DNA of 64,000 nucleotides, taken from Atriophallophorus winterbourni (lineage: Eukaryota > Platyhelminthes > Trematoda > Plagiorchiida > Microphallidae). The notes beneath the pieces were generated by a model. It saw nothing but the letters and a program-made list of their open reading frames with translations, made no database searches and was not told where the DNA came from. Position numbers and translations under genes: made by a program. The stretch lies in contig JACCGJ010001833.1 of the NCBI GenBank assembly GCA_013407085.1, forward strand, positions 1-64,000, given 5' to 3'. This document shows positions 48,985 through 61,026 of the stretch, piece by piece. Position 1 is the first letter of the stretch. The number at the start of each line of letters is the position of its first letter.

Positions 48985-49500
48985 CAGCTAGCGCAAGACT
49001 GCAAAAAACTGATAAGTCAATCAAGTATCCGAAATGTTTGGGCTAAAATGCTTGTGAGGGGCTCTTACTGCTGCCAAATTTGGTTCTATTCCCTTCGGTA
49101 TCCTGGTAGTATGCGATAGGTGATGATACGTCAGAAATTATACTGACTATTCTTGTAGCTGCGACTGGTCTAGGTTTCAGAGCCACCGAGTAATACATTC
49201 AGTACACACAAGCTGTAAACCATTATTTTTGCCTTCTCAGTAAACACAGGGTTGCTTCAGATAGTAGAGTTTGTAGGGGACAATTTATCAGTTGCACTGC
49301 TAATATGCTCATAAATCTCGGTGTCTAGCTAAAGTAATCCGCAATGGCTGAATCAAGATATGTTGAATAACGTACTTGTTCGTGCTAGCAATTTTCAGCA
49401 TTGATGATGGGATGCAATACAAAACTTTGGCCCATGAATTTGATCTTGTTCATGCTGATTATCAACCGAGGCCAAGTATTAGCAAATCACCTACCATGGT
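48985..49500 (-). mobile_element. LINE D: decayed 3' part of the LINE B family
   Basis: The minus strand reads NPVFTEKAKIMVYSLCVLNV, then LLGGSET, paralleling LINE B's KLTVKIKMMVCSACVLNASL and YGSET. Nucleotide matches to LINE B also include CATAAATCTCGGTGTCTAGC and ATCTTGTTCATGCTGATTAT. It has many stops and no intact ORF. Confidence 0.65.
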
Positions 49501-50139
49501 TTGTGCTGTCAGCCTTCTTATGTTGAAATTCATATGTAGATAAATGAAAGTTGATGTATGAGAAAATAGGAATCATTTTGGTGACGAAATTGCTCAGAAA
49601 GAATCACCTAATCTTGACTTGCAAACTTGAAATTGTTTCATAGAGCTCATCTTTATTGAGATGGAAGACACCGCTTACGTTTAAAATCTTCCTCCAAATG
49701 CATGGAACAGCTGATCTCATAAGCGAACGAATTTCGTTGGAATGCAAGCGTGTTCACGCCTTGGTGCTTTTGAAGTGTTGCTAGAAAGACCAGAAAACAG
49801 ACTTGCAATTTTTGGCGCATGGGACTCGTTCACCTTCAAGCTATGACGGTTCCATTCGGGTGCGAATAAGCTGAATCAGAGGCCAACATGAAAACGAAGT
49901 AAAATCACACCAAGTACAGTTCGTACACAGAAACATTGCGCTCAATTATCTTTGCTCTAATTTTCAGTAGAGCATACCGGTTGAGCGCATTATTTTATAG
50001 AAAAAAATAGGTGTAATGACTGAAATTATTCTTAGTGAATTATCCGAAACGCGTAAAATTCGGCTGTACTGAACACTTCAATGTCATCATATACTTTAGA
50101 ACAGATTTAATACAGGCACTTCATTGATTGATTTTCCAA

Positions 50140-50350
50140 CTCTTGCAGGATAAAAGTCCCATAAGTTATGCTAGACACGGAGATTATCACGCTATTTAAG
50201 AAAAGGGTGATACATTTGACTGCAACGATTACCGAGGAATAACTTTTATATGTGTTTTAGGACAATTGTTCGGCTAAGTTTTAAAGATGCGGCTACAGGT
50301 ATTAGCTGATAGATTTTACACGCTAATTGAAGGCGGCTATAGAAGCGTGT
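50140..50350 (+). mobile_element. LINE RT finger remnant
   Basis: The plus strand reads TEIITLFKK, then after a one-base shift GDTFDCNDYRGITFICVLGQ and LKMRLQVLADRF. This is the RT finger block (I.LFKKGD..DC.NYRGI..L). It is opposite in orientation to LINE D 650 bp away. Confidence 0.7.
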
Positions 50351-50851
50351 GCCATTGTTAGTTGTTTTTTATTAGTTTACCAAAGTCAGTAGAGTACGTT
50401 AGCAGAATGGATAATTTATTCTTCTATTCAGTTCGTGTTTGCGTTCTGTCGAACATGTTACTGCCAGATATTTTTGCCCTCGCTGAATGAAATAATTTTC
50501 AAAGAAATTTTACGATCTTTAATCTCAACTAATACTGTGCTAGCCCCTGTTTAGTGAAAATCCTCAATGCCTCCGTTTGACACCCACTTGGTAAACGGAG
50601 TTTTACCCAACATATATATCTGCCTACTTTTCCCCATTTCACGTCGGAATCGGAATTTCTTTTAATTCTCCTTTGAAATATATGGATGCATAAATGAAAG
50701 TAAGTTAAGCAAGTTTCGCTTGTTTGTCAATGTTGGGTATGTTTTGTACGACCAACCTGTACAATCACATGAGCACCAACTCATGTAGACTGGGTTTGAA
50801 CCCATGACCATGAATAGAAATGCTCATTTTCATGCATCTCTATCACACACA

Positions 50852-50884
50852 CCGCACGACCGGTTGCGTGCTGTTTGCGCTGAG
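50852..50884 (-). ncRNA. Partial hammerhead motif, 3' half
   Basis: The minus strand carries GCGC/GCAC around AAACA, then GCAAC in place of GAAAC, CGGTC and GTGCGG. The CTGATGA box is cut to CTCA at the inversion point. Confidence 0.55.
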
Positions 50885-50886
50885 CC

Positions 50887-50936
50887 CATTGTCCCTACAT
50901 GATGAATGCAAACAGCACGAAACCGGTGGTAAGGTA
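50887..50936 (+). ncRNA. Hammerhead motif, near-complete
   Basis: CCCTAC precedes ATGATGA (50899-50905), stem II ATGC/GCAC with loop AAACA, GAAAC (50919-50923), then CGGTGG. The first core C is A and the cleavage triplet GTC is GTG, so self-cleavage is not expected. The palindromic stem III ACCGGT is intact. Confidence 0.65.
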
Positions 50937-50944
50937 TAGGTAAT

Positions 50945-52200
50945 CTGTCTAAATATTGTGATATAGTGTAAGACCAATTCACGATTTCGTCAAAGTTTGT
51001 TGAAAATAAGCATAACGTTTGCAGTGGCCTTACCCAATTTCATATTCGGTCCGACACCAAAAGATAAAAATATATCAGTGATAAAAATGATTGCCATCAA
51101 AAATTCAGTTATTCGATCTCTACGATGTCAAATATGTTGAACCGAACATTAACCCACAAATATGGCTGATTGAATCTGTTGTGACATGGTCAAGAATGTA
51201 TAGAGGTTTGGAAAGTGGAAAATCTTATGGCTTGTTAACTTGGTTTTTTCATGAGCGATAACTATTGAATCAATGAAACATTTACTAGAGTCATTTCAAA
51301 CACTTACGAACAGATTATTCTACGATAATCGACACGGTCACAGTGACAGAGAAAACGATTTGGGGTGGATATCAAGTAATTCAAGGTAATTCAAGGTGTT
51401 CAATGTGCATAAAAGCAACAAGCTCATTATTAACCATGGGATGGTAGAAATTAAAAATATGTACGTGTAAAAAAGATAAGCAGTTAGATTAAACAGTATA
51501 TAAGTATTCAGTAAAGGAATAATTCAATAAAAACTAGTCTGGTTTCGTTTTAAGGTCACACAAGCTAGTGGAGTGTGCAACGGTCGAAGGAAAACTGTTT
51601 AAAGTAAAACAGATAGAGACAGAATAAAAAACTTCTACAGTTCATGCTGGAATGGGTTACCACCTTATAATAATGGGTCCGAACATTTCCCGTATCCCTT
51701 CGCTTGAATAGGTACAGTAAGGGATGGTTTTGGGTATGGTATATTTTATTAAGTAGGATAAAGTCTCCTCTGATTTGTCGATAAGTAAAGTCCAACATAT
51801 TCGGGTGCGCTGTCACTTATTTATAGAGCTCGCTATGATGCTGTGAACGAGTTTTGTTGAGCGATGATAGTTTCGCTGCATAATTTTTACATCCTTATTA
51901 AGCCATTAAGACCATGACTGCAGAGTGTATTCCATGACTGGTATCAACTAGGTATACGTGATACTTGGGAATATCTTGGGTGAAAATTTCCCAAATACCC
52001 GTTTCAGTAGATTGTGCACACGTGTTACCTTCGTAAAGGTAGTGTCAGTTTGAAAGAGTTTTTTTAATCTGGAGCATATCCAGACCCCCATGTGAGCTTA
52101 TATGGGGAACCAGTAACTGACCTTTCTTTCACAATCTATCTACTCAACTCACTTTGGCCTCTGGCGATTTGTTTTGAATTTTCTTCTTCTAATTCATTAT
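50945..52200. other. AT-rich DNA, possible promoter/LTR-like patch
   Basis: At 51500-51540 the plus strand holds TATATAAG and, 25 bp on, AATAAAAA, a layout that could belong to an LTR but is not otherwise supported. No genes were recognised. Confidence 0.3.
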
Positions 52201-52620
52201 TATTATTCTCACCGCCACAATTTGGTAAGTCCGTCTTTGCTACAATGTTGCTTTATATAATCAAAATCGCCTTCAGCGCCGTCCGATCGACAACACAGAA
52301 GTCACCCTCAAGGATAAAATTCGGTGTACTTCAACGCTGATGTATAGTGAAGTTTGCATGATTGGTTTGGTCTACTAGTCTCATCTACGGAATCGTACAA
52401 CGAAAGGCTGATCCAATTGGCGCTTGAGTCGACTTCAACATGCCGAAACATTTTTTTCATTTTGACCTCTAATATTGTTGGATTACCATTTAAGAAATTT
52501 TTAATGAGAAATTCAGCAGCATTAGCAATACCGATACAAAATAAAAACCTGCTCCAAACCACAGGTTGGAAGGCTTATGTTGAACATGAAATTATTCTAT
52601 CGCTCTCTTCGGCAAACAGC
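52200..52620 (-). mobile_element. Possible LINE endonuclease remnant
   Basis: One minus frame contains NFILEGDFCVVDRTALKAI, loosely like the LINE endonuclease motif I(L/V)LGDFN.PD..W. Higher complexity than the flanks also suggests an insertion. The match is weak and frames are broken. Confidence 0.25.
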
Positions 52621-52666
52621 AATATATCACTGTCAGTGTTGACTAACAGTGAATATACATGCAATG

Positions 52667-52697
52667 ATATATAAATATATATATATATATATATATC
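52667..52697. repeat. Microsatellite (AT)n
   Basis: An uninterrupted TA/AT run of about 20 bp within a 30-bp TA-rich stretch. Confidence 0.9.
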
Positions 52698-52699
52698 AC

Positions 52700-54230
52700 A
52701 TTATACTGCATTTATGATTTCCAAGAACCTGTTTCCAGCATGCAAGTAAGAAATTCTCTGTGTTATCTAGAGAGCGCAATGTCTTTCAAACATACTTAAA
52801 GTCCTCCCCGGCCTATTATCATGTTGAACTGTTGCGAGTTATAACCATGTTCGTACTCCGTGGGTTATTTGAAACTTTAATTCTTGATTCATCTTGATTT
52901 GACATCCCAACCGCTCAGTCTTTACTACATGTGTGCATACGAGGTCAATTCTAACAGATCAAATGAGCATAGCATTCTATGGAGAGATATCGAACAATCA
53001 AATAGTAGCCAGAAAAGTATGACCACCCTCTGAACACCCTCAATTGTCCGCAGCAGTTTAGAAAGTTACAAAAAATGGATATATCAGTTCGCTCGAATAG
53101 GTTTTTAGGTTGGAGGTTGGACGCAGGTATGTTGCATATAACTGACTTCAAATTGGCCTCGTATTAATAATGAGCTGGGTTACGATGCAGAGCAAAGCTC
53201 TTGAAGTTTGAATGTGCTGAAATACATGATGTATACACATTCTCAAACATGGCAATTTCATACGGCGTTCATCACTAGAACCATTTATGCCAGTAAAAAT
53301 ACCGCTACAGTGCGTTCGACATTTGACTACCGGATTGGACCGAAATCCTCGAAGTTTTAAGTCGTTAGGTTTGAGAAAATTGTTTTAGGCTTGTGAGCCT
53401 CTATACACAGATTCATACAATGGAATTTGTAGAAAATACCGTCTTTTAAATCTGAGGTAAATCTTAAACAATGTGTCTACAGAAAGTCAAAAAATTTCAC
53501 ATGACGACATGATTATTTGCGATATTGTGGCCGGAACGATATGCTGACTACATTTTTCACAGATTTTTACAAACTATAGAAGACATGCGCAATAATAGGT
53601 TTCGGAATCATAACGGAATTTTTCTTTAGTTAAAATGGAAAAATATAAAAACATTATCTTCAATCATTTCCATTCACCATATTACTTCACTATATCTGAC
53701 CTTTCTCCTGTCTGGGAAACAGAAACATCTGCTACTCTTGCTTGTCTGAGCTAAAGTAATCTGTTTTCTTGTTTGACGAAACGTAAAGCTTTCGAGTTTC
53801 ACATGAAAGTTAAGTTCTTAAGAAACATTTGAGAATTTTTGTTGAGAATTTCAGAGCTGTTTCAATATTGTCGCAGAAAATTTCATTCAATTATCAGCAA
53901 ATATTAGCACGGTCATGACTAATATATCTGCAAATTTAGATCATGCAACATTGACTGCACGGAATTCCTAAGGAAGAATAGCTACTTACTCTGAGGAATC
54001 TTGTCTGGTGCGTTGGGAACAGGTTGTGGATAAATCCAAACCGGTTCACTGTGAAATATGTTTGAATTGCATGCATATTTTTGTAATGGAATGAATACAG
54101 ATATATATCGGTGGCCCTAGTAGACATCATGCGATATTATTCGCGCGATTTATAAGTTATGCCTTTCAAAGTTTGGTGTTAGTCACGCAGGTTGTCAGCA
54201 TCACGTCGGAACTGCATCTTCTGAATCCTT
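52700..54230. other. AT-rich non-coding DNA
   Basis: No gene, RNA or repeat was recognised. Confidence 0.45.
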
Positions 54231-54236
54231 TAAGGG

Positions 54237-54960
54237 ATGCGATTGTGGAAATATACATAGTGATTCATTAGTCGTTGATGGAAAACCACTTACTTTCTGT
54301 GGAACATGCTGGTGTACCACCCGCACACGTTTGGAGACGTAACTTCCTTGTCTGTATTTACAAAATGGTTTCAGCACGGATAATGCAACGAACGTGCATA
54401 AACTTAGCGACTTGCAGAATATACAAAGGCAAGCTTCGGCAATCAGTAGTAATAAGGCCAAAGATTTACCACCGACGAAAACGAAAATCCTGCGTCATTT
54501 TTCACAATTCACCAGAACAATTAGCGGATTTGGCGGTTGACAGTATTAACCAAAAATTAAGCTTTTGCCTCAATTTTTGACGAATAGGAAAATGTTATTA
54601 CAGTACGAACAGCATTTCGTCTAGACCGCAAGCCATTGTCAAAGGAGCGCCCCAGAGCTTTAAAGATTGTACCAGCATCCGCTGAACAAGTAATTATATT
54701 ACTGAAGAAAGGGATTACAGTTCGTGTGAAATCGCTAGAGCCAATGCGGGAGGTTAGCAAGCCCGGCACTGTAAACGACATTATCTTGCGCATTTTTGAT
54801 TTTTTGCTTGTGAGTATGAGGCCGAAAGTTTGTTGGGAGCCTCTAAATGTGACAATGCATACTGTGATCCATAAAACTCTAAGGAATATAATTATGGTCA
54901 AAATAGATAGCTTTCTTTTATGTTGTGGGCGTTGGTGTCTACTAAAACATGAATTCAACT
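54237..54960 (+). mobile_element. CR1-like LINE ORF1 remnant
   Basis: A cysteine-rich start (CDCGNIHSD then FCGTCWC) resembles the PHD-like finger of CR1 ORF1 proteins. After a frame change at about 54590 the sequence AFRLDRKPLSKERPRALKIV and SAEQVIILLKKG matches the RPRPLKIVL...LL motif common in CR1/jockey ORF1. Stops and frameshifts break it. An antisense open frame of 133 codons (54557-54958) is a shadow. Confidence 0.6.
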
Positions 54961-54999
54961 AACATCACATGTGTATACGTAACTTACTCCCAAAGCAAG

Positions 55000-56160
55000 A
55001 AAGCGGGTGTGCTCCGACTAATTCTGCTCAAGCAGTTTGTGTTGTTACTATGAATTTTCTTAAGGGCATTCGAACGTGTGCAACACCAACCAGTGCTCTT
55101 CAAATCGATGGGACCAGGTATTGAATGGGGTCTTCTAAAATGAAGGCACTCATTTTCGGGCGGCAGAACCATGTGGAGGTAAATAGCCTTGTTTTTTCAG
55201 CGGTGATAACAAGCTCTGTTGTGTCCGGGGGATCTGTTTTTGACACGATTCCAGTGAGTATCTTCCTAAGCCACATCGTTCTCGGTCGCCATCGATTATC
55301 TTTTATTGGCGGGAAATCTGAAATTACAGGGTACTGTCAGTTCCATTGATGTTCATGAGCAATTGCAGCGAACAATAGATGATTTTGTAAGATGAGAGAA
55401 TACAGGCAATTGCCTATAAGCCAAACAGAGCGGTGAAAATTAAAAAAAATTATTTAACGATTCTGATCATGGATTATTTCTAGTCAAAGTCGGAAACTTG
55501 TCGAAGATTATCGAATGTCTCTAGGATGTTGTAAGCCATTCGGCGTTCATTTACGGCAGAATATGTCAGATCCTTATTTCCATGCATGTTTGTCCCCTTT
55601 TAAAATATGAGATTCCCGTCGCGTATCCGCACTATAAATGCGAATGTGATTCTTTGGAGAGGCTATAGAGGAGAGGTAATCCAACATGCGCCATCTCACG
55701 AACGACGATAGATGGAGCTCAGGTAAACTTTATCCCCCAGACCTTGAGAGGAAACGTTTTGACTGCTTATGAACTGTCGTATCCTTCTCGAACAATATGT
55801 TGACGTGTACCTTTGGTTCTCCAGGTTAGTTGGCAAATCAATGAATCGTCGACTTGAACTTAAGTTGAATGAGCCAAGAAGTGATAAGCTGAATTATGCG
55901 AGCATGCTATATACGCACTGTTGAACACTTGGAACGGGCGGGTGAACAAGTGTCTGTCACATCATTAAAACAGCTATTCAAAGCGCGATGGATCAGTTAT
56001 TTTTGTGACGTTGGGATTAAGCTCTAGAGTGACGTATTGGTGGTTCTTTACTTTCATGGATGGACGTGTCAGCAAAATCAGCCATGGTTCTTCTTGTTAA
56101 GATGCTTTAACGAGATTTCGTGTCTTTTGCTTTTGCTACAGAAGAAAGAGAATAAATGAA
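55000..56160 (+). mobile_element. Decayed insert sequence, probably LINE
   Basis: The region is GC-richer than host DNA and lies between a CR1-like ORF1 piece and an RT piece on the same strand, as expected for the ORF1/endonuclease part of one element. No domain could be read with confidence. Confidence 0.35.
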
Positions 56161-56164
56161 CTGG

Positions 56165-56980
56165 ATACTACCTATAAATTTACAAAATCTGACATTGGGG
56201 TCTCACAAGGTTCTGTAGTAGCCCCAAATATTCTCTCTGATTTTATAGATGATTTTGCATCTTCATTTCAATGTCCCTGCTACATGTTTGCAGGTGATGT
56301 TGAATTCACCCGATCCAGTTATCACGGTAATCTGTTGCGAGGTAATAAAATTGTCATTAAATGGTCGCAGGAACGGGATCTTGCACTAAACTATATTAAA
56401 TGTCATGTGTTGTCGGCAACACTCGACAAAATATAATTGACTGCAAATATCTTTAGGATCGATTTTAATTCAATTCAGAGGTTCTAGGATTTAGATGGAC
56501 TTAACGGGGAACTTCAAATGAGCTGCGCGTGTGCACAGTGAGGTAGAGCAGAACTCTTCAGGCTAAAACCCTGTTCTAACAACTAGAACGCCAGGGGTAT
56601 TTATAATATTGCGTGCAAGCTACCCAAATGGTTGAAATTATTGCTGAGAAAACCTACGAGGAACGTCTAATTTGTTTAAGCCTTTATCCACTTCGGCGCC
56701 AGTCTCTACAGTGCAATCAAATAGAAACCTTCAAAATCCTGGAAGTCATAGGCAACGAGTGTTCTTAAAACCTGTTTTCTCGAGTGATCAACCCTTCAAA
56801 GAGAGGACATCAAATAAATCTCGCAAATAATCATATTCCTCTGATACTAAGGCAAAACGTCTTTCGCATAAGATTAGTAAGTTTCCGGAATACTCTAACC
56901 GTGGACCTAATATCCTGCCGATCGGTTGGCGCGTTAAAATTGTTTTGGATGCTTGTAACACGAGCTTTTTTCTGAATTGT
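56165..56980 (+). mobile_element. CR1-like LINE RT palm and C-terminus
   Basis: The frame TKSDIGVSQGSVVAPNILSD and ASSFQCPCYMFAGDV corresponds to GVPQGSVLGPLLF and MFADDV of CR1/SR1-type RTs; the catalytic box is altered to AGD. Downstream, EKTYEERLICLSLYPLRRQ and KRGHQINLANNHIPL to the C-terminus match YEERL..L.L..L..RR and TRGH..KL. Several stops are present. Confidence 0.75.
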
Positions 56981-57229
56981 TTCCCTGAATTTGCAGGTCG
57001 CATATCGATAAATTTGGCATTAAAATGTTTTTCACTTACAATTTCATACGCTTTTCACTATAACTGAAAAAAGAAACTTCACGAATAAAACAAAAATGCA
57101 ATTAAATAATGTCATCCTTTAAATGTACGAACAAAATTTTCCTTACCTAACCTCTAACCAGCTTGATGGAGAGAAAACCATTGCGTTTTATCTAGTCGAA
57201 ACTACAAAAATCTGTGTACTGAATGGCGC

Positions 57230-58320
57230 TCGTGTCGACCCCTGTGCTCTCTCGATAAATTGACATTACAGCTCGATGAAGGGAGAGTAGGCGAAATGAG
57301 CCACCTTAAGTTTCAGAAGGCCTTTGACTCATTGAAACATAGCTAACTTCTGCATAAGCTTGGGATGCGTGAAATCACAGGTGAATAGCATTTATGGTTA
57401 GACAGCTTCGTAATCAATTGCACTGTCAAAATTGCAGTGGTTGCCACGTAGGAATCAGTGAAACTCAATGGAGTGCCTCAAGGCTCAGTGCTTGGTCAAC
57501 TTATTTTTATTATTTTTATAAACAACCTAGCAGCCTGATAGAGCTCACTTTGCTTATTTTTTGCTGAGGATGTTAGGATCCTAGGAACAGGCAGTAGAGA
57601 TACGCTAATCTCTTATTTGAAAAGAGAAAATCGAATTGATAATTTATGAGACTTGCCACTAAACTTGGGAAATAGCTGCGTTTTGACGACTGATTTGGAG
57701 ACAACACAATTAGAAGTCGGCGAAGGAACTGTCAGAATAGCTGCCGCTAAGAAAGGGAAGAATCTTAGCATTACAATCACAAGAGATTTTAAGTGGTCTA
57801 CTTATTGTGGCGGAGCAGCAAAAAAGACTCGCAGAGAATTATTCATACTGAGCTCAGCTTTGTCAAAACAAAAACCTTTTATCTTCATTCGCTATACAAG
57901 GTAGCCTCACTTGAAAACTGTGTTCAATCCTTGGCACCATACTGGAACAACATTGTGTCTTGAAAGGGTCCAGCGCCTTCCGACTACGATGGTTAATGGT
58001 CAGACAGGTAAAACCTATTGATCATACTCAATGACATCCACCTGCTATAACTAAAGAGAAGGTAGCTGCAAAGTTACCCAATAGAAGCCATCAAGATTCT
58101 AATGGGTCTCGCGGGCAGACAAAATTACTGAATTCAATAAAGAGTTGACTGAGGCTTCTGGTACGTGAGCAATTTTTCAGTAGCCGTGTGGTCAACCAGT
58201 GTAATAAACTTCCAGGTGGCATATTAAACCTTCTAACGTGTTAAGCTTTAAGAGGGAATTAGACGCTAAATGGCATACACTATTTTCAAACATTGTCTAA
58301 TGAAATATTAAATAAAAAAC
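57230..58320 (+). mobile_element. CR1-like LINE RT, second fragment
   Basis: The plus strand reads LKFQKAFDSLKHS, LLHKLGMREITG, KLNGVPQGSVLGQLIFIIFI and NNLAA, then CLFFAEDV in place of the FADDV catalytic motif. LGVxITRDFKWS-like text (LSITITRDFKWSTYCGGAAK) at 57750-57820, VASLENCVQSLAPYWN and IEAIKILMGLAG follow. It is the same domain order as the preceding fragment, so it is a separate copy. Frameshifts and stops are frequent. Confidence 0.85.
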
Positions 58321-58734
58321 CACGAAAAATATATTTGTATTCTTTTACGTATATTATTAATTTTTCCTGATTCATTGATTTCTCAATGTGCTGGTTGTGT
58401 GAACCTTTACCGTACTTTCCAGATATCCGGAAACAAAAACGTACGAACTGTAAGAACTGTATAACAAATATCGAAGTGTCAGGTGCTCAACAGAATACAA
58501 TCGAAGGAAATCTGGGCGTGTAATTGGATTTTAGCAACCTTCATCACTGTAGAACCTGATTTTAAACTTGAACTTGGCGTATAAATGCCTGTTGCATACG
58601 ACGAGGATACCAAATAACAAAAAACGTACTATGATAGTGGTGTGCGCCACTTCGAACCTTTCTACCAACAGAAATTCTGGAAGCTTGGTTGACTTACCGG
58701 CCATTTACAGTCCTTTGCTAGCAATCTGAACTGA

Positions 58735-59700
58735 GCTTAACTGAACTGACTGCTTACCAAGTCGAGCTAAATGGAATCCGATCCAAATCAACCCCTGCCA
58801 TATTAGGGGTACCACGTGGTTCAGTTCGTTAACTATTCCGTTAATGATCAACCATCTGTATTGAATGGAAAATAATCGCTTTTTTTCGACGAACTAAAAA
58901 TGTGGGGAGCGGTTGGTGCAGGTGAATACAGGGAAGTCTTGCATTGGAAATTAAATCAGTTTCAAGACTGATCCAACCACGGCAACTACGAATATATCTA
59001 ACGAAGTATGCAGCTATAAACATAGGACCTGGTTTGATGATGAGGACGTACTTTCTAGACGTTAATTTTATCAAATCTGTATAATGAGAGAGTGGTCTGG
59101 TATCATTTGTGTCGGCCTCGTTGAAGACGAACGCGGAATTCTCTTGTAAATCACTCGCTGCAAATCGGATGTTATTAGCTGTGCAGCTATCGTTTTCAAT
59201 GAGTACCTCGGTATGTTCAGAATAATCTATGGCTCACAAATCAACCCTGTTCTTGAATACGATCTGTAAGCGTGCTGTTCGTTATCAAAAGAAAGAAAAA
59301 GCTACTATCGAGGAAGTTTAGCAGAGAGCAACGAAATTTGTAAAAGGTCTCCATTTGCACACTTATAATGATCGTCTTGTCAATTTGAATCTGTAAACAT
59401 TGGAGTAGAGACGTAGACGCTTTGACTTTTTCGTTACCCACCGAAATCTTCTGGGATGTTATGGGTCGACTTTACAAGAGTTCTTTCCATTGACAGAAGA
59501 TAGTAGAACTCGTGGTCGCACTCTGAAAATGAAAAAGTGGAGAACGCTGTGAATTATTGCGCAATTCACAATATCCATTCGGGTGGTAAAAGCATGAAAT
59601 TCAATGCCACAAGAAGCTGTGTTGCTGCAATCAGATGTAAATTTCAAAGCGTCTTTGGAGTCCTGCCAAATTAATGGAAATTGATAAGCCATTCTTACTA
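58735..59700 (+). mobile_element. CR1-like LINE RT C-terminal fragment, third copy
   Basis: It starts with VELNGIRSKSTPAILGVPRG and SVR (RT palm GVPQGSV), and after a degenerate middle ends with EFFPLTEDSRTRGRTLKMKK and NSMPQEAVLLQSDVNFKASL, matching the CR1 C-terminus (TRGH..KL, N.LP..V......FK..LD). Preceding CTGAACTGA repeats at 58728-58760 may be the tail of another insertion. No intact frame. Confidence 0.8.
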
Positions 59701-59949
59701 TCTTCTTCAGGATTGCCTGTTTCGGAGGATACATCGTCCTGGAGAATTTAGTGATAAATCTCACAGGCGAGTTGCTGCACCTGCTTCCATCAAGAAGAAG
59801 TAGAATAAGCTTCTTACTAATACTCAGGAATGACAAACTTCCTATTGAACTGAAGCGCAATTTCAATCTTGTTGACTGGTATGTTGTCTCAGAGGAAGCT
59901 ATAAAAATGTTGTTTCAATATGCAGTCTATTTAGCAATGTTTGTCTAAC

Positions 59950-60600
59950 TTGCAACATAGGTTTTCTCCGTTGGTGCAGTGGACACCTGCGATGCGACAG
60001 ATAATTAGATTCTGGGACCGTGCCTGGAAAAATTACAAAGAAACTCAGACACAACGGTCCGGGAAAAGGTATAAAGTGGTCAGGAATAAGGCTGTGGGAA
60101 TATAACGCAAGGCAAAACGTGACTTTTAAATCACGGTTGGCACGCAATTTAAATAAGTGTCCTAAACTTCTCTATAGTTATGCATAATCCAAAGGCAAAA
60201 CACGCAGGAAAACGGGCTCAAAATTAGGTAAGGTTTAGAAATTGCTTCGGCCTTTCTCAAACATTTACAGTCTGTTCAGATGTTTGATTGCCAAATAGAT
60301 CCGCTTACCATGCCGGACATCATAAGGTGAGATAGCATTGCTCCATTTGAGGAGCTATCCTTCACGGATGATGAGGTTCAACTTGGCCCTGCAGCAACTA
60401 ACCCACATAAATCTGCTGGCCCAGACGATATTCAGCGGCAAATTATAAAGAAACTGGGGCCAATACTCGCAGAAACTGTGCGTAGACTTTATAGGGCATC
60501 CTCGCAGCATAGATAAATTAGGAATATTCAAAAGCTGGCTGATGTGATCCCATTACATATAGGTGGAAGTTTATCCTTAGTTTGTAATTACAATGCTTAT
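59950..60600 (+). mobile_element. CR1-like LINE linker and RT start
   Basis: The text MRQIIRFWDRAWKNYKETQT, GKRYKVVRNKAV then SRLARNLNKCPKLLYSYA matches the endonuclease-RT linker of CR1 LINEs. PFEELSFTDDEVQLGPAA, NPHKSAGPDDIQRQIIKKLG and IQKLADVIPLHIGG match the start of the RT domain (SPGPDDI...). Frameshifts are near 60115 and stops near 60515. It breaks off into gypsy-like sequence at about 60604. Confidence 0.85.
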
Positions 60601-60603
60601 TAG

Positions 60604-60685
60604 CTCAAATAAGAGTGAAAGTCGAGTCCAGTGCTTCCAATGTGGACCGTTGTGATATACTTTGTGAATATTATGAAGGACATTG
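60604..60685 (+). repeat. Direct repeat of gypsy integrase segment, copy 1
   Basis: About 80 bp (CTCAAATAA, GTCCAGTGCTTCCAATGTGG, CTTTGTGAATATT) recurs at 61027-61108, 423 bp downstream, with few differences. The repeated piece belongs to the integrase reading of the second copy. Confidence 0.85.
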
Positions 60686-61026
60686 TACTGATGAGTAGTC
60701 GCAAAATATAAAGAACGAACTCTCCATATCCCTTGGAACAACAATGCCCATCGGATTTAAGCGGTGGTAGCTTACACTGTATCTGATGGGAAGACCTGAC
60801 AAGGAGATCAAATCGGTTGGACTATCACAACAGATGTTGCTGGCTCCTTCTTCACTGGTCGGGCATATGACGCTACACAAATGTGCCGGTCCGGAGAAAC
60901 ATTCATGAATGTTTAATAGAGATCGGTCGAACAGTGGCGTTAACTCAGACCGTAAGGCGTGAGATTACAATGATGATGGTCCTTGCTTCGAATCTGACAC
61001 GAGACAGGATATGAACTGCTGATGAT

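Larger units (their letters stand above)
50703..50936. repeat. Hammerhead-repeat copy 6 with back-to-back ribozymes
   Basis: A minus-orientation unit (GGTTTGAACCC, GTTGGTCGTACAAAAC and the HHR arm at 50852-50884) meets a plus-orientation ribozyme at 50887-50936. The two ribozyme arms form an imperfect palindrome of about 27 bp per arm separated by about 15 bp. The switch happens exactly at the ribozyme. Confidence 0.8.

Noticed and set aside
54557..54958. 133-codon minus open frame
   Set aside because: The opposite strand carries the recognisable CR1 ORF1 motif; this is antisense shadow.
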